Shown one piece after another: positions 25,169-33,297 of a stretch of DNA of 64,000 bases. The notes beneath the pieces are model-generated. The model searched no databases and had not been told where the DNA came from. It saw nothing but the letters and a program-made list of their open reading frames with translations. A program made the position numbers and the translations under genes. The stretch is from Oceanospirillum sp047518265 (GTDB taxonomy: Bacteria; Pseudomonadota; Gammaproteobacteria; Pseudomonadales; Halomonadaceae): NCBI GenBank assembly GCA_047518265.1, contig JAKZRG010000003.1, forward strand, positions 186,001-250,000. The letters are read 5' to 3'. The stretch's first letter is position 1; every line of letters begins with the position of its first letter.

Positions 25169-27313
25169 ATGTTAACCGATACCATCAAATCTGACATTCA
25201 GTCTGCTTATTCCACTTTTCTGAAAAACCGTAATCTGCGGGCCCGCCATGGTCAAAGGTTGATGGTGGCTCAGATCGCTCGAACCCTAGGTGGCATTCAG
25301 ACCTGTTCAGAGGGTGTTCGTACCGGTGGCCCTCACGTCTGTGCTGTAGAAGCCGGAACAGGGACAGGTAAAACGCTGGCTTATCTGGTTTCTGCACTGC
25401 CTATCGCCCGAGCACGAGATAAACGTATTGTAGTATCAACGGCAACGGTGGCCCTGCAAGAACAATTAATGTTTAAGGATCTGCCAGATCTGCAAAAACA
25501 TGCGGAAATTCATTTTAAGTATGCTTTGGCCAAAGGGCGCAGTCGATATTTGTGTTTGAGCCGTTTAGAGCAATCTCTTGAAGCAGGAGAGGGGGAAAGC
25601 GCTCAAACCACCATGTCATTGTTTGATGAGTGGATGCAGTCTAATACCTCAAAAGAATCTGCAGCCCTTTATCAGGAGATGGCACAACAATATTTATCTG
25701 GTCGTTGGTTGGGTGATAGAGACAGTTGGAAAGACAGCTTAGATGAACCTGTGTGGCGTAGAATCACCACGGATCATCAGCAGTGTACTAATCGACGCTG
25801 TAGCAACTTTAGCTCCTGTGCCTTTTTTAAAGCCCGTAATGATCTGGACGATGCGGATATTATTGTGGCTAATCATGATCTGGTCTTAGCGGATCTATCT
25901 CTAGGCGGCGGTATCGTTTTACCAGACCCTAAAGATACGATTTATATCTTTGATGAAGGCCATCATTTACCGGATAAAGCCATCGATCATTTTGCCGGGA
26001 ATTTTCGTATTAATGCCTCTCTGCAATGGCTGCGATTATTGAAAAAATCTCTCACGGATCTGAATACCGAATTGGGACGAGACGACCTGATTGTACGGCA
26101 ACTTAACCAGTTACCTGAGATTCTGAATAATTTAGAAATGGAGCTGGCGGAGTGCTATCGACAACTGCATGAAATCACCCAGTTCTCGCCTGAACATATG
26201 GATAAAGAAGTACGTCCTATCTATCGTTTTGAAAAAGGTATCGTACCGGAAATACTGATCACACAAGCCATGAATCTGAAAATTAGCTTTGCGTCTTTAT
26301 GCCAAAAGCTGGAAGTGATGGTAAAACAGCTCAAGGATGCCTTAGATCCTGATGCCAATAGCCCGTTAGGTAAAGCAGAAGGCGAGCAATGGCTACCACT
26401 GGCAACCATGCTCCATGGCCGTGCGGTATCTGCTTGGGAGCTATGGACCGTTTATGCCCAACCCCAGGCGGATGGTGTTATGCCTGTGGCTCGTTGGATT
26501 ACATTGCAAAATCAGCAGGTTGATATTGATCTAGAGGTAGCCTGTAGCCCTATCAGTGCTGCTGGGACTCTAGCCAGTAAGCTATGGCAACCCTGTTTTG
26601 GTGCTGTACTTTCTTCTGCAACCCTGACCGCTTTAGGTACGTTTGATCGTATTAAAACTCGTACCGGTTTACCGGAAGATGCCGATTGTATGGTCGTTCC
26701 AAGCCCCTTTGATTTTCAGCGCAACGGTGTTTTAGAGATCCCCCCCCATGCCTGTGACCCGACTCAAACGGAAGAACACACCAAACAGATCGTTAACTTC
26801 TTGCAATCTGAGCTGGATGAAACCGGTGGTACTCTTGTGCTCTTTTCCTCTCGCAGGCAAATGAAAGAGGTATTGGAAAAACTACCGGCAAAAATGGTTA
26901 ACGAAATTCTGGTGCAAGGAGAATTAACCAAGCAAGTATTGCTGGAGCGCCATAGAAATCGTATTGAGAAAAAACAGGGCAGTATTATTTTTGGTTTGGC
27001 CAGCTTTGCGGAAGGTATCGATCTTCCTGGCGATTATCTGAAGCATGTGGTGATTACCCGAATTCCTTTTTCGGTACCCGATGACCCCGTAGAAAAAACC
27101 CTATCAGAATGGATTGAGCAGAGGGGCGGTAAACCCTTCTTTCAGATTACCGTACCGGATGCTTCGATTCGTTTAGTCCAGGCTGTAGGGCGCTTATTAA
27201 GAACGGAAAGTGATACCGGCAAGATTTCTCTACTGGATAGGCGGGTGGTAACTAAGCGTTACGGCAAGCAGTTGTTAGACAGCTTGCCGCCCTTCCAGCG
27301 AGTAGTCTTGTAA
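25169..27313 (+). CDS. dinG: ATP-dependent DNA helicase DinG
   Basis: 714 residues, the length of E. coli DinG. Motif I AGTGTGKTLAYL, an iron-sulfur cluster region with CLSRLEQ..., CTNRRCSNFSSCAFF, then DIIVANHDLVLADL, the DEGHHLPD motif II and the C-terminal ITRIPFSVPDDP and QAVGRLLR motif VI. It is a 5'-3' superfamily 2 helicase with a 4Fe-4S cluster that unwinds R-loops and other structures. It converges on the exporter gene, with a 22-base gap and no separate terminator. Confidence 0.96.
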   Translation: MLTDTIKSDIQSAYSTFLKNRNLRARHGQRLMVAQIARTLGGIQTCSEGVRTGGPHVCAVEAGTGTGKTLAYLVSALPIARARDKRIVVSTATVALQEQLMFKDLPDLQKHAEIHFKYALAKGRSRYLCLSRLEQSLEAGEGESAQTTMSLFDEWMQSNTSKESAALYQEMAQQYLSGRWLGDRDSWKDSLDEPVWRRITTDHQQCTNRRCSNFSSCAFFKARNDLDDADIIVANHDLVLADLSLGGGIVLPDPKDTIYIFDEGHHLPDKAIDHFAGNFRINASLQWLRLLKKSLTDLNTELGRDDLIVRQLNQLPEILNNLEMELAECYRQLHEITQFSPEHMDKEVRPIYRFEKGIVPEILITQAMNLKISFASLCQKLEVMVKQLKDALDPDANSPLGKAEGEQWLPLATMLHGRAVSAWELWTVYAQPQADGVMPVARWITLQNQQVDIDLEVACSPISAAGTLASKLWQPCFGAVLSSATLTALGTFDRIKTRTGLPEDADCMVVPSPFDFQRNGVLEIPPHACDPTQTEEHTKQIVNFLQSELDETGGTLVLFSSRRQMKEVLEKLPAKMVNEILVQGELTKQVLLERHRNRIEKKQGSIIFGLASFAEGIDLPGDYLKHVVITRIPFSVPDDPVEKTLSEWIEQRGGKPFFQITVPDASIRLVQAVGRLLRTESDTGKISLLDRRVVTKRYGKQLLDSLPPFQRVVL

Positions 27314-27335
27314 GTTCAGATCCTTTGGATGCAAC

Positions 27336-29066
27336 TTAAAATGAATATAGTTCAGGTGATTTCTCTTCTTGAGTATGAGGAATCACATTAAGTTGCCATC
27401 GATTAGATTGCTGCAATACCAATATCTGATTATGGAACTGCTTTAGGCTTGGCCGATGGGCAATGCTGATCATGGTGGTTTGCGGCAGTTTCTGTATTAA
27501 CAGCTGATACAGTTGAGCTTCACTTTTAGCGTCTAGAGCCGATGTGCTCTCATCCAATAATAAAAGTGACGGTTTATTGAGCAATGCACGAGCAAAGGCG
27601 CAACGCTGCTGCTCTCCAATGCTCAGGGTTAGAGACCAATCTGATTCTGTGTCTAGTTTTTCTAATAGATGATCTAATCCACACTGTTTAACGACTGTAT
27701 TCAAGTGCAAATCATTTTCTGCCGGGGATGCAGGATAATAGAGAGCATCCCGTAAGGTGCCTAAAGGTAAGTAGGTTTTTTGCGCCAGAGTCAGAATATT
27801 ATCTCTGTTATAAGCCATTTTTCCTGATGCATGAGTCCATAAGCCAGCAATTGTTCGGATCAGAGTTGATTTACCAAAACCGGATTCCCCCTGAATCATT
27901 AAGCGTTCACCGGGTCTTAGCTGGAGAGACAAGCCTGATAACAGAGGTCTTCCTTCCGGCAACTTAATATGCAGGTTATCTAAGCTAAAACCTTGATCCT
28001 GTTGCTGATGAATTAAGCCTGTTTCAATATCTATATCGTTTAACCGTTGTTGAAAACCGGTCAACCGATCAATCACAGATTTCCATTCGGCAATTTCTGG
28101 AAAAGCATCCACTAAATAGGAAAATGCCGCCTGGACCTCTTCAAAGGCGGCGCTGATCTGAGTTAATCGTCCTAAAGGAATTGCACCAGCAAAAAATGCA
28201 GGAGCCATAATAAACATAGGAATCATAACGGCTGAACGGCTATAAATTGTTGAATAACCTAAGACAATTTTTTGTCGTTTAATCAGGTGCCAGAAATTAT
28301 CCAAAAGAGTATCTAAACGCTGACTGAAACGAGCATGTTCTTCGGCTTCACCTTGATATAAGGCCACCGCTTCCGCATTCTCCCGTAAACGTACCATTGA
28401 GTAGCGAAAATCAGCCTCGCGTTTTTGTTGCAGAAAGTGCAGCTTGGGCAGCTTGCGACCGAGCCAGAAGACACCACCGGTTCCTAGGACTGAGTAGATG
28501 AGTGCAGCCCAAACTAATAACCCTGGAATAACCACTTCTTGCCCACTAATGGTAAAGCTGAGTAGATCAGAGGCTTGCCAAAGAATACTGATAAAAGAAA
28601 ACAGTGATATTACTGCGGTAAGAATACCTAGACTCAGTGTTATCGACATGGTGATAAACATTTTAATGTCATCAGCAATACGTTGATCCGGGTTATCCAT
28701 CTCTGGTGCGGTTAGCTGAAGTTTTAGAAAGCGCTTCTCTCCTAACCACTGTTGCAAAGTATTTTCCGTGGCCCAGCGTCTCCAACGTAAAATAAGTTTT
28801 TGTTGAAAGTGGAAACTCACAATCGTTCCGCTGGCGATAGCGACCTGCAAGCCAAGAAACATCAAGCATCCCAGTAAAAAATCACTGTAGTCTAACTTTT
28901 GAAGGGAGTTGTAAAAAAATAGATTCCAGTAATTGTTAAGAATATTAACACCGACTAGAAAAAGGTTAGCTGCAATGGCTCCGCTGAGCATTAATACAGC
29001 GGGCTTTTTTTGTTCTGATGTCCAGAAAGGCTTAGCTAGCCACCAAAAATTGTGCAGGGTTTGCAT
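27336..29066 (-). CDS. ABC transporter with fused permease, YddA/SbmA-like family
   Basis: 576 residues from ATG 29066 (MQTLHNFWWLAKPFW). A longer frame to 29141 begins inside a Fur box, so the shorter start is preferred. The N-terminus has about five to six membrane helices and the ABC_membrane_2 signature EMDNPDQRIADD. The ATPase domain has Walker A GESGFGKST, signature LSIGEQQRCAFARAL and Walker B LLLLDESTSALD. Members of this family occur in many siderophore loci and are thought to export the peptide or move it between compartments. It is divergently transcribed from the fhuF-like gene across a near-perfect Fur box. Confidence 0.88.
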   Translation of the reverse strand: MQTLHNFWWLAKPFWTSEQKKPAVLMLSGAIAANLFLVGVNILNNYWNLFFYNSLQKLDYSDFLLGCLMFLGLQVAIASGTIVSFHFQQKLILRWRRWATENTLQQWLGEKRFLKLQLTAPEMDNPDQRIADDIKMFITMSITLSLGILTAVISLFSFISILWQASDLLSFTISGQEVVIPGLLVWAALIYSVLGTGGVFWLGRKLPKLHFLQQKREADFRYSMVRLRENAEAVALYQGEAEEHARFSQRLDTLLDNFWHLIKRQKIVLGYSTIYSRSAVMIPMFIMAPAFFAGAIPLGRLTQISAAFEEVQAAFSYLVDAFPEIAEWKSVIDRLTGFQQRLNDIDIETGLIHQQQDQGFSLDNLHIKLPEGRPLLSGLSLQLRPGERLMIQGESGFGKSTLIRTIAGLWTHASGKMAYNRDNILTLAQKTYLPLGTLRDALYYPASPAENDLHLNTVVKQCGLDHLLEKLDTESDWSLTLSIGEQQRCAFARALLNKPSLLLLDESTSALDAKSEAQLYQLLIQKLPQTTMISIAHRPSLKQFHNQILVLQQSNRWQLNVIPHTQEEKSPELYSF

Positions 29067-29125
29067 GCAGGGCAGTCCATTGAACGAATGTGATTGATTA
29101 TTACAGCGCAAGATAATAACATTAA

Positions 29126-29142
29126 CGATAATTATTATCATT
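29126..29142. promoter_or_regulatory. Fur box between ABC exporter and fhuF-like gene
   Basis: On the minus strand TGATAATAATTATCG matches 13 of 14 positions of the 7-1-7 Fur consensus. Further GATAAT half-sites lie on both sides (29112 and 29163), suggesting overlapping Fur dimers. It can control both divergent genes. Confidence 0.85.
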
Positions 29143-29325
29143 TATATTTTAAGGCGTGAAATGATAATTTAATATGCATGATGCAGCAGGAGCAAACCTA
29201 TTAATCTTCCTGAAAGGATCTATCAGGCTTGGCCACCTTTACGTGAAAAGATTCAATCCCGTTCGATTGCACTTACCACTGAAGAGGCGTCTTACGCTTT
29301 AGAGGCGCTATATCAGCCTGAGGTT

Positions 29326-29988
29326 TTGGAAAAGCTGTTAGAGGGGTTTGCTCAGCATTATCCAGGTCGCAAGAAAGCCGCGATTGTTTCTCAGTGGTCA
29401 ATGAATTACATGAGCGTTTGTTTACCAGCCTGCTTGATACCTGTGATAGCGATCAATCAGTCTGCACCTATTTGGCGACAATCAACGGCTTTTATTCAAA
29501 GGAATGCCCAGCCTAAAGCACTACAGTTTTTAGAGGGAATGCAGCCTATATCAGCACAAAGTAGACATCAGTATTACCATGATTTATTAGATAATCATTT
29601 GGGCGCTTTATTTCCTGTGCTAGCCAAGGTCGGCAAGGTTAATGAAAGAATGTTGTGGAGTAATTGTGCGGTTATTTGGGACAACCTGTTTCTTCGAGTA
29701 CAGGCCTACCCTGAATTTATTCCTGCGGCCCAAGATGCGATGAATTGGTGGTATCAAGCAGAACTAGCAGAGCGTAAGCTTCGTTTAAATTGCTTTTTAA
29801 GCCTTGTGGATTCACCAGTACCAGAGGTACGAGAAAAACTGCCTTTGCGCAGTCACTGCTGCTTACATTATAAACTTCACGATGAGATTAAAGGTGAGCC
29901 TGATGTACTCTGTGAATCCTGCCCTAAGCTGCATCGACAGACTTTAGATCAGCAGATTGCTTATATAAAGTATATTTATGAGGATTAG
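29326..29988 (+). CDS. fhuF: FhuF-like siderophore-iron reductase, 5' end uncertain
   Basis: The C-terminus has the FhuF 2Fe-2S pattern CCLHYKLHDE...CESC, with four cysteines arranged C-C-x(n)-C-x2-C, and the preceding LPLRSHCCLHY block. The first start codon in frame is TTG 29326, but coding-like sequence continues upstream in the same frame to a TGA at 29184 (LPERIYQAWPPLREKIQSRS...) without an ATG, GTG or TTG. An ATG pair at 29178/29181 is in another frame (offset one base) and stops after eight codons. Either a frameshift separates the start from the body or a non-standard start is used. FhuF reduces ferric siderophores in the cytosol to release iron. It shares the Fur box with the divergent exporter. 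Confidence 0.75.
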   Translation: MEKLLEGFAQHYPGRKKAAIVSQWSMNYMSVCLPACLIPVIAINQSAPIWRQSTAFIQRNAQPKALQFLEGMQPISAQSRHQYYHDLLDNHLGALFPVLAKVGKVNERMLWSNCAVIWDNLFLRVQAYPEFIPAAQDAMNWWYQAELAERKLRLNCFLSLVDSPVPEVREKLPLRSHCCLHYKLHDEIKGEPDVLCESCPKLHRQTLDQQIAYIKYIYED

Positions 29989-30330
29989 TTAACGGATCAA
30001 TCTCTAAGTTAACCTTCTTCAAAGTAGCCAACATATTATTTGAATCAAAGTTATAAAACATAGAAATTATTTTGTTCGGATATGTATATCGAAATAATAA
30101 TTTCCACAACGAATAGTTATTAATTTTATATTTTGGAGATGCACTATAAATTAGACTCTACTTGAATCAATCGCTTAATATTTAACCGAAATTCGGTAAA
30201 GCCTCTTGGAATAAATCGTTTTCCGAGGGGTTATTTCTACATTGTCAAGATTAATTCTCTAATTTAGATGAAATTAATATTTCTATGGTCAATTTGATGA
30301 TGTGGCGCTGTTTCGGATTATAATTGGCAT

Positions 30331-30428
30331 TTACTGATATTATTACCTGCAAGAGCGATATTTTAGATTACGTATCAAAAGCAAGCGGTTTGCTTAGAGC
30401 TAACCTAGGGATTTCCCTTGGTTTTTTT
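30331..30428 (+). ncRNA. Possible small RNA, about 100 nt
   Basis: A TATAAT hexamer (30319-30324) with TTGATG about 19 bases upstream could start a transcript near 30331. It would end in a hairpin AAGCAA/TTGCTT and a terminator stem AACC-AGGGA/TCCCT-GGTT followed by T7. No protein gene lies on the plus strand directly before this terminator. No match to RyhB or PrrF is recognised. The promoter spacing is not ideal, so this is tentative. Confidence 0.25.
30402..30428 (+). terminator. Rho-independent terminator in the fhuF-PPTase gap
   Basis: AACCTAGGGA/TCCCTTGGTT stem (one mismatch) followed by a T7 run, plus strand. Confidence 0.8.
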
Positions 30429-30436
30429 AGGGTTTG

Positions 30437-30538
30437 ATGCAGTATTATCAACTCAAGGTTCCGGCTATAATTCAGCTCTACATGGAGGTAATGTGGGGTA
30501 TGAGCGGCACGGAAGCCGGTCCTCTCAAGTCATACTGA
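30437..30538 (+). CDS. Possible small ORF (33 aa)
   Basis: ATG 30437 to TGA 30536-30538, beginning MQYYQLKVPAIIQLYM. An in-frame stop and AGGG precede the ATG with short spacing. The peptide is not recognised. It could be a small protein or decayed sequence. Confidence 0.15.
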   Translation: MQYYQLKVPAIIQLYMEVMWGMSGTEAGPLKSY

Positions 30539-30717
30539 TACATCTAAGAATCTAGCCTCTCTCTATTATCTCTACCTATAATATATCAGCCTGCCTTTAT
30601 TATTAATCATCAACACACCCAAAGAATCTCGATGTATTTTTGATTGTAATCAAAAGATATCTGCATGATTTTATAAGATTTTCCGTGGATGCTTATATAG
30701 CATAGATCAGAGATATA

Positions 30718-31473
30718 ATGTTAAAAAACACACCCCATATTAATAATAGCAAGCCAGACTTTGGGCGCTTCTCAACTCAGATATTATCTCCCTTTGAGGG
30801 TATAGGTATAGATTTTCTTGATCAGTATTGGTGCGAATTCTCCCCAGACAAATACAGCGATGATCTTTACCCTATATTGGATATAGCCTTTCCCTTATCT
30901 TTAAAGCGCGCGGTAAAAAAGCGTAAAGCAGAATTTTTGGCAGGGCGATACTGTGCACAAAAGGCATTAGAAAGAACTGGACAGCCGATTGTGCCAATAG
31001 AGCAAGGGCCTCATGGGTCTCCTGTTTGGCCTAATTCCATTAAGGGGACGATTAGCCATACTGACTCTATGGCCTGCTCTGTTATCTGCATGAACCCCAA
31101 CGTGGTAGGTATTGGTGTTGATATTGAAAAAATTGTGGATACAGAAACTCTAGATCTATCCAGAGATTTGATCCTAGTAGCCGACGAACTGCCTCTTTTA
31201 CAGCACTCTAACCTTAGCCCTAGGGCCATTTTTACTCTCATCTTTTCATTAAAAGAGAGCTTCTTTAAAGCTGCCTACCCAATAGTAGGAGAGTACTTTG
31301 ATTTTGACCGAGTAATAGTGACCAGTATTGATGCCAAAGCACAGATAATTGATTTTCAGCTTAATGGCAGATTACATCCCTATTTCCCAGAAAATATGTC
31401 CTTTCAGGCTTACTATGCTTATTTGGACAACAATACTTTAACAACCCTCGTATTCTTACCCAAACAAGCCTGA
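30718..31473 (+). CDS. 4'-phosphopantetheinyl transferase, EntD/PptT-like
   Basis: 251 residues. The motifs are RKAEFLAGRYCAQKAL, GSPVWP, a WP-IKGTISHTD block, GIGVDIEKI (Mg-binding aspartate and glutamate) and FSLKESFFKAAYP. This is the Sfp/EntD-type order used to convert the apo T domains of NRPSs to the holo form. It sits in the siderophore locus and is the expected partner of the three NRPSs. A weak Fur-like site (10 of 14) lies 105 bases upstream. SD is weak (AGAG). Confidence 0.92.
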   Translation: MLKNTPHINNSKPDFGRFSTQILSPFEGIGIDFLDQYWCEFSPDKYSDDLYPILDIAFPLSLKRAVKKRKAEFLAGRYCAQKALERTGQPIVPIEQGPHGSPVWPNSIKGTISHTDSMACSVICMNPNVVGIGVDIEKIVDTETLDLSRDLILVADELPLLQHSNLSPRAIFTLIFSLKESFFKAAYPIVGEYFDFDRVIVTSIDAKAQIIDFQLNGRLHPYFPENMSFQAYYAYLDNNTLTTLVFLPKQA

Positions 31474-31520
31474 TTACAGGGTCAGAGACTGCCTTCTATT
31501 TTATCGCCTTTGACTGATTC

Positions 31521-31550
31521 ATAGGCTCCCATGAGTATATGAGAGCCTAT
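31521..31550. terminator. Bidirectional terminator between PPTase and aminotransferase genes
   Basis: ATAGGCTC/GAGCCTAT stem (8 bp) between two convergent genes, followed by TTTGGGTCTTTATTTT on the plus strand. The minus strand has fewer T residues. Confidence 0.6.
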
Positions 31551-31558
31551 TTGGGTCT

Positions 31559-32971
31559 TTATTTTGCCAGTGAATTTATCGCTTCAATGACGGATTTTTT
31601 GAAAATATCGGCCACTAAATCAATCTCTTCTGCGGTGATAATTAAAGGAGGAAGAAAGCGCAAAGTACCATCGTTGCGTCCGCCACTTTCCAGTATCAGA
31701 CCATTTTGTAAGCAGTGACGCTGAATACTGCTGGCTAGCTGAGTGAAAGGAGGGGGAGGATTTCCATCTTGGCGGGCATCAATAATTTCAACACCCAACA
31801 TCAACCCTCGCCCTCGGACATCACCCAGATATGGGCACTCAGTTTGTAATTCTGTTAAGTGTTCCTTGAGCCGATTTCCCATCGATTCTGTATGCTGACA
31901 TAAATTCTGTTCAGCAATGGTTTCTAAGGTAATTTTTCCTGCCACCATGGCCAGCTGATTGCCGCGGAAGGTACCTGTATGAGCTCCAGGGCCCCATGTA
32001 TCTAAGGCTTGATTATAAACAATGACAGACATGGGGAGACCGCCACCCAGAGCCTTGGATATCACAATAATATCCGGTTCTATGCCTGCGTGCTCAAAGG
32101 CAAACATTTTGCCACTTCGACCTATACCACTTTGAACCTCATCGAGAATCAGCGGAATGCCATGCTCCTTAGTGATACGTCTGAGCTCTTTTAGCCAATA
32201 AATCGGGGCGTCTATTGCGCCGCCCTCACCTTGTATTGCTTCAACAATGATCGCCGCTGGTGGTAGAACACCTGAGTGAGAGTCTGTTAGTAGATTTTCA
32301 ATATAGTGAAGATTACTTTTTATGCTTTGCTCTGGCTCAAGCCCTAAGGGACAACGGTATAGATAAGGGTAAGGCAGAAACTGTACTTCAGGCATTAAAT
32401 TATGAATAGGAGCTTTGACAGAAACATCTCCCATTATGCCTAGAGTGGCATGAGTCATACCGTGATATGCCCCGCTAAATGCGAGAATAGATCGTCTACC
32501 AGTCGCTGTTTTAGCAAGCTTTAGGGCCGCTTCAACAGCATCTGCACCACTAGGACCGCAGAACTGAACCCGAGCTTGTTGAGCAAAATGGTCAGGCAGA
32601 GCTGAAAAAAGCTCTTGGACAAAAGCATCTTTTACCGGAGTGGTGATATCCAGCGTATGCAAAGGAGCCATACTATCAAGGTGATTACGTAGGCCTTGAT
32701 GGATCGCGGGATGGTTATGACCGAGAGCCAGAGTTCCCGCTCCGGCAAGGCAATCAATAAACAACTGACCGGCGGTATCTTCAATAAAAATACCTTCTGC
32801 TTTTCCTATCGCTATGGGAAAACGTCGAGGATAACTTCGAGCATTGGATTCGCTGCTTGCCTGCCTATCAAGATAGACGTTGCTGGATAAGTTGATCGGT
32901 GCTTGTTGCTGGAATTGCTTAAGGTTAAGGAAAGAAGCTTGAGTCACTTCTTTTGTGGCGATCATATTCAT
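31559..32971 (-). CDS. dat: Diaminobutyrate-2-oxoglutarate aminotransferase
   Basis: 470 residues of a class III PLP aminotransferase. SNARSYPRRFPIAIGKAEG, DCLAGAGTLALGHNHP, LHTLDITTP, QFCGPSGADAVEAA and the PLP-lysine region VISKALGGGLP are the features of the Dat/PvdH group that makes L-2,4-diaminobutyrate from aspartate semialdehyde. Three adenylation domains in the NRPSs carry Dab or Dab-like pockets, so its role is precursor supply. EctB is less likely because no ectA or ectC is present. A Fur box lies 50 bases upstream (33021-33035). Confidence 0.93.
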   Translation of the reverse strand: MNMIATKEVTQASFLNLKQFQQQAPINLSSNVYLDRQASSESNARSYPRRFPIAIGKAEGIFIEDTAGQLFIDCLAGAGTLALGHNHPAIHQGLRNHLDSMAPLHTLDITTPVKDAFVQELFSALPDHFAQQARVQFCGPSGADAVEAALKLAKTATGRRSILAFSGAYHGMTHATLGIMGDVSVKAPIHNLMPEVQFLPYPYLYRCPLGLEPEQSIKSNLHYIENLLTDSHSGVLPPAAIIVEAIQGEGGAIDAPIYWLKELRRITKEHGIPLILDEVQSGIGRSGKMFAFEHAGIEPDIIVISKALGGGLPMSVIVYNQALDTWGPGAHTGTFRGNQLAMVAGKITLETIAEQNLCQHTESMGNRLKEHLTELQTECPYLGDVRGRGLMLGVEIIDARQDGNPPPPFTQLASSIQRHCLQNGLILESGGRNDGTLRFLPPLIITAEEIDLVADIFKKSVIEAINSLAK

Positions 32972-33020
32972 TACAGTTTTCCCTGAGATACTTAGTGATC
33001 AATCTTAATCTAAATCTTAA

Positions 33021-33035
33021 TAATAATTACTATCA
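33021..33035. promoter_or_regulatory. Fur box upstream of dat
   Basis: On the minus strand TGATAGTAATTATTA matches 12 of 14 positions of the 7-1-7 Fur consensus. A second GATAGATAATTATT stretch (33045-33059) lies just upstream and could bind another dimer. Confidence 0.75.
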
Positions 33036-33149
33036 TTTACAACAAATAATTATCTATCATGCGGGTGTTTAAAGTAGAAATATTCAAACGGATTAATATC
33101 AAGGAGACTCAGGGATAAAAAGGAAAGTTTAGGCAAAAGAACTGGAGAG

Positions 33150-33182
33150 GAGTGTACTAGAAAAAGAGTGTGCTAGAAAAAA
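33150..33182. repeat. Short tandem repeat (two 16-mers)
   Basis: GAGTGTACTAGAAAAA is followed directly by GAGTGTGCTAGAAAAA, in the dat/receptor gap. No function is evident. Confidence 0.7.
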
Positions 33183-33231
33183 GAATGGTCTCGCGAAAAA
33201 GTAATATTCGCAGGGATAAGAGAATCAGCTA

Positions 33232-33270
33232 AAAACAATCGCAGAGATAAAAGATCTCTGCGATTGTTTT
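33232..33270. terminator. Strong terminator of the TonB receptor gene
   Basis: A perfect 17-bp stem AAAACAATCGCAGAGAT/ATCTCTGCGATTGTTTT with a five-base loop, 28 bases after the stop of the receptor gene. The T-run is present in both directions. Confidence 0.93.
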
Positions 33271-33297
33271 AGTATAGAAAGGACATTTGCTATTCGT

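Larger units (their letters stand above)
29989..30717. other. 729-bp AT-rich intergenic region
   Basis: No convincing protein gene. Contents seen: a small perfect inverted repeat ACCGAA-A-TTCGGT (30184-30196); a 10-bp stem-loop CCTCTTGGAA/TTCCGAGGGG (30202-30230, two G-U pairs); a TATAAT box (30319-30324); two consecutive hairpins ending in a T7 run (30378-30428); a 33-codon ORF (30437-30538); and a weak Fur-like site (30598-30612) before the PPTase gene. Confidence 0.7.

Noticed and set aside
29067..29141. Longer N-terminus for the YddA-like exporter (ATG 29141)
   Set aside because: This ATG is inside the Fur box and the added residues (MIIIIVNVIIL...) are the translated operator; ATG 29066 gives the normal family start.
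29924..30109. 61-aa minus-strand ORF after fhuF
   Set aside because: It overlaps the fhuF 3' end, is AT-rich low-complexity sequence and has no recognisable motif or SD.
30598..30612. Fur-like site upstream of the PPTase gene
   Set aside because: Only 10 of 14 positions match in a very AT-rich stretch, which is too weak to list as a site.
31559..32971. dat as ectB of an ectoine operon
   Set aside because: No ectA or ectC adjoins it; the neighbours and Fur box are those of a siderophore locus, and the NRPS pockets call for Dab.
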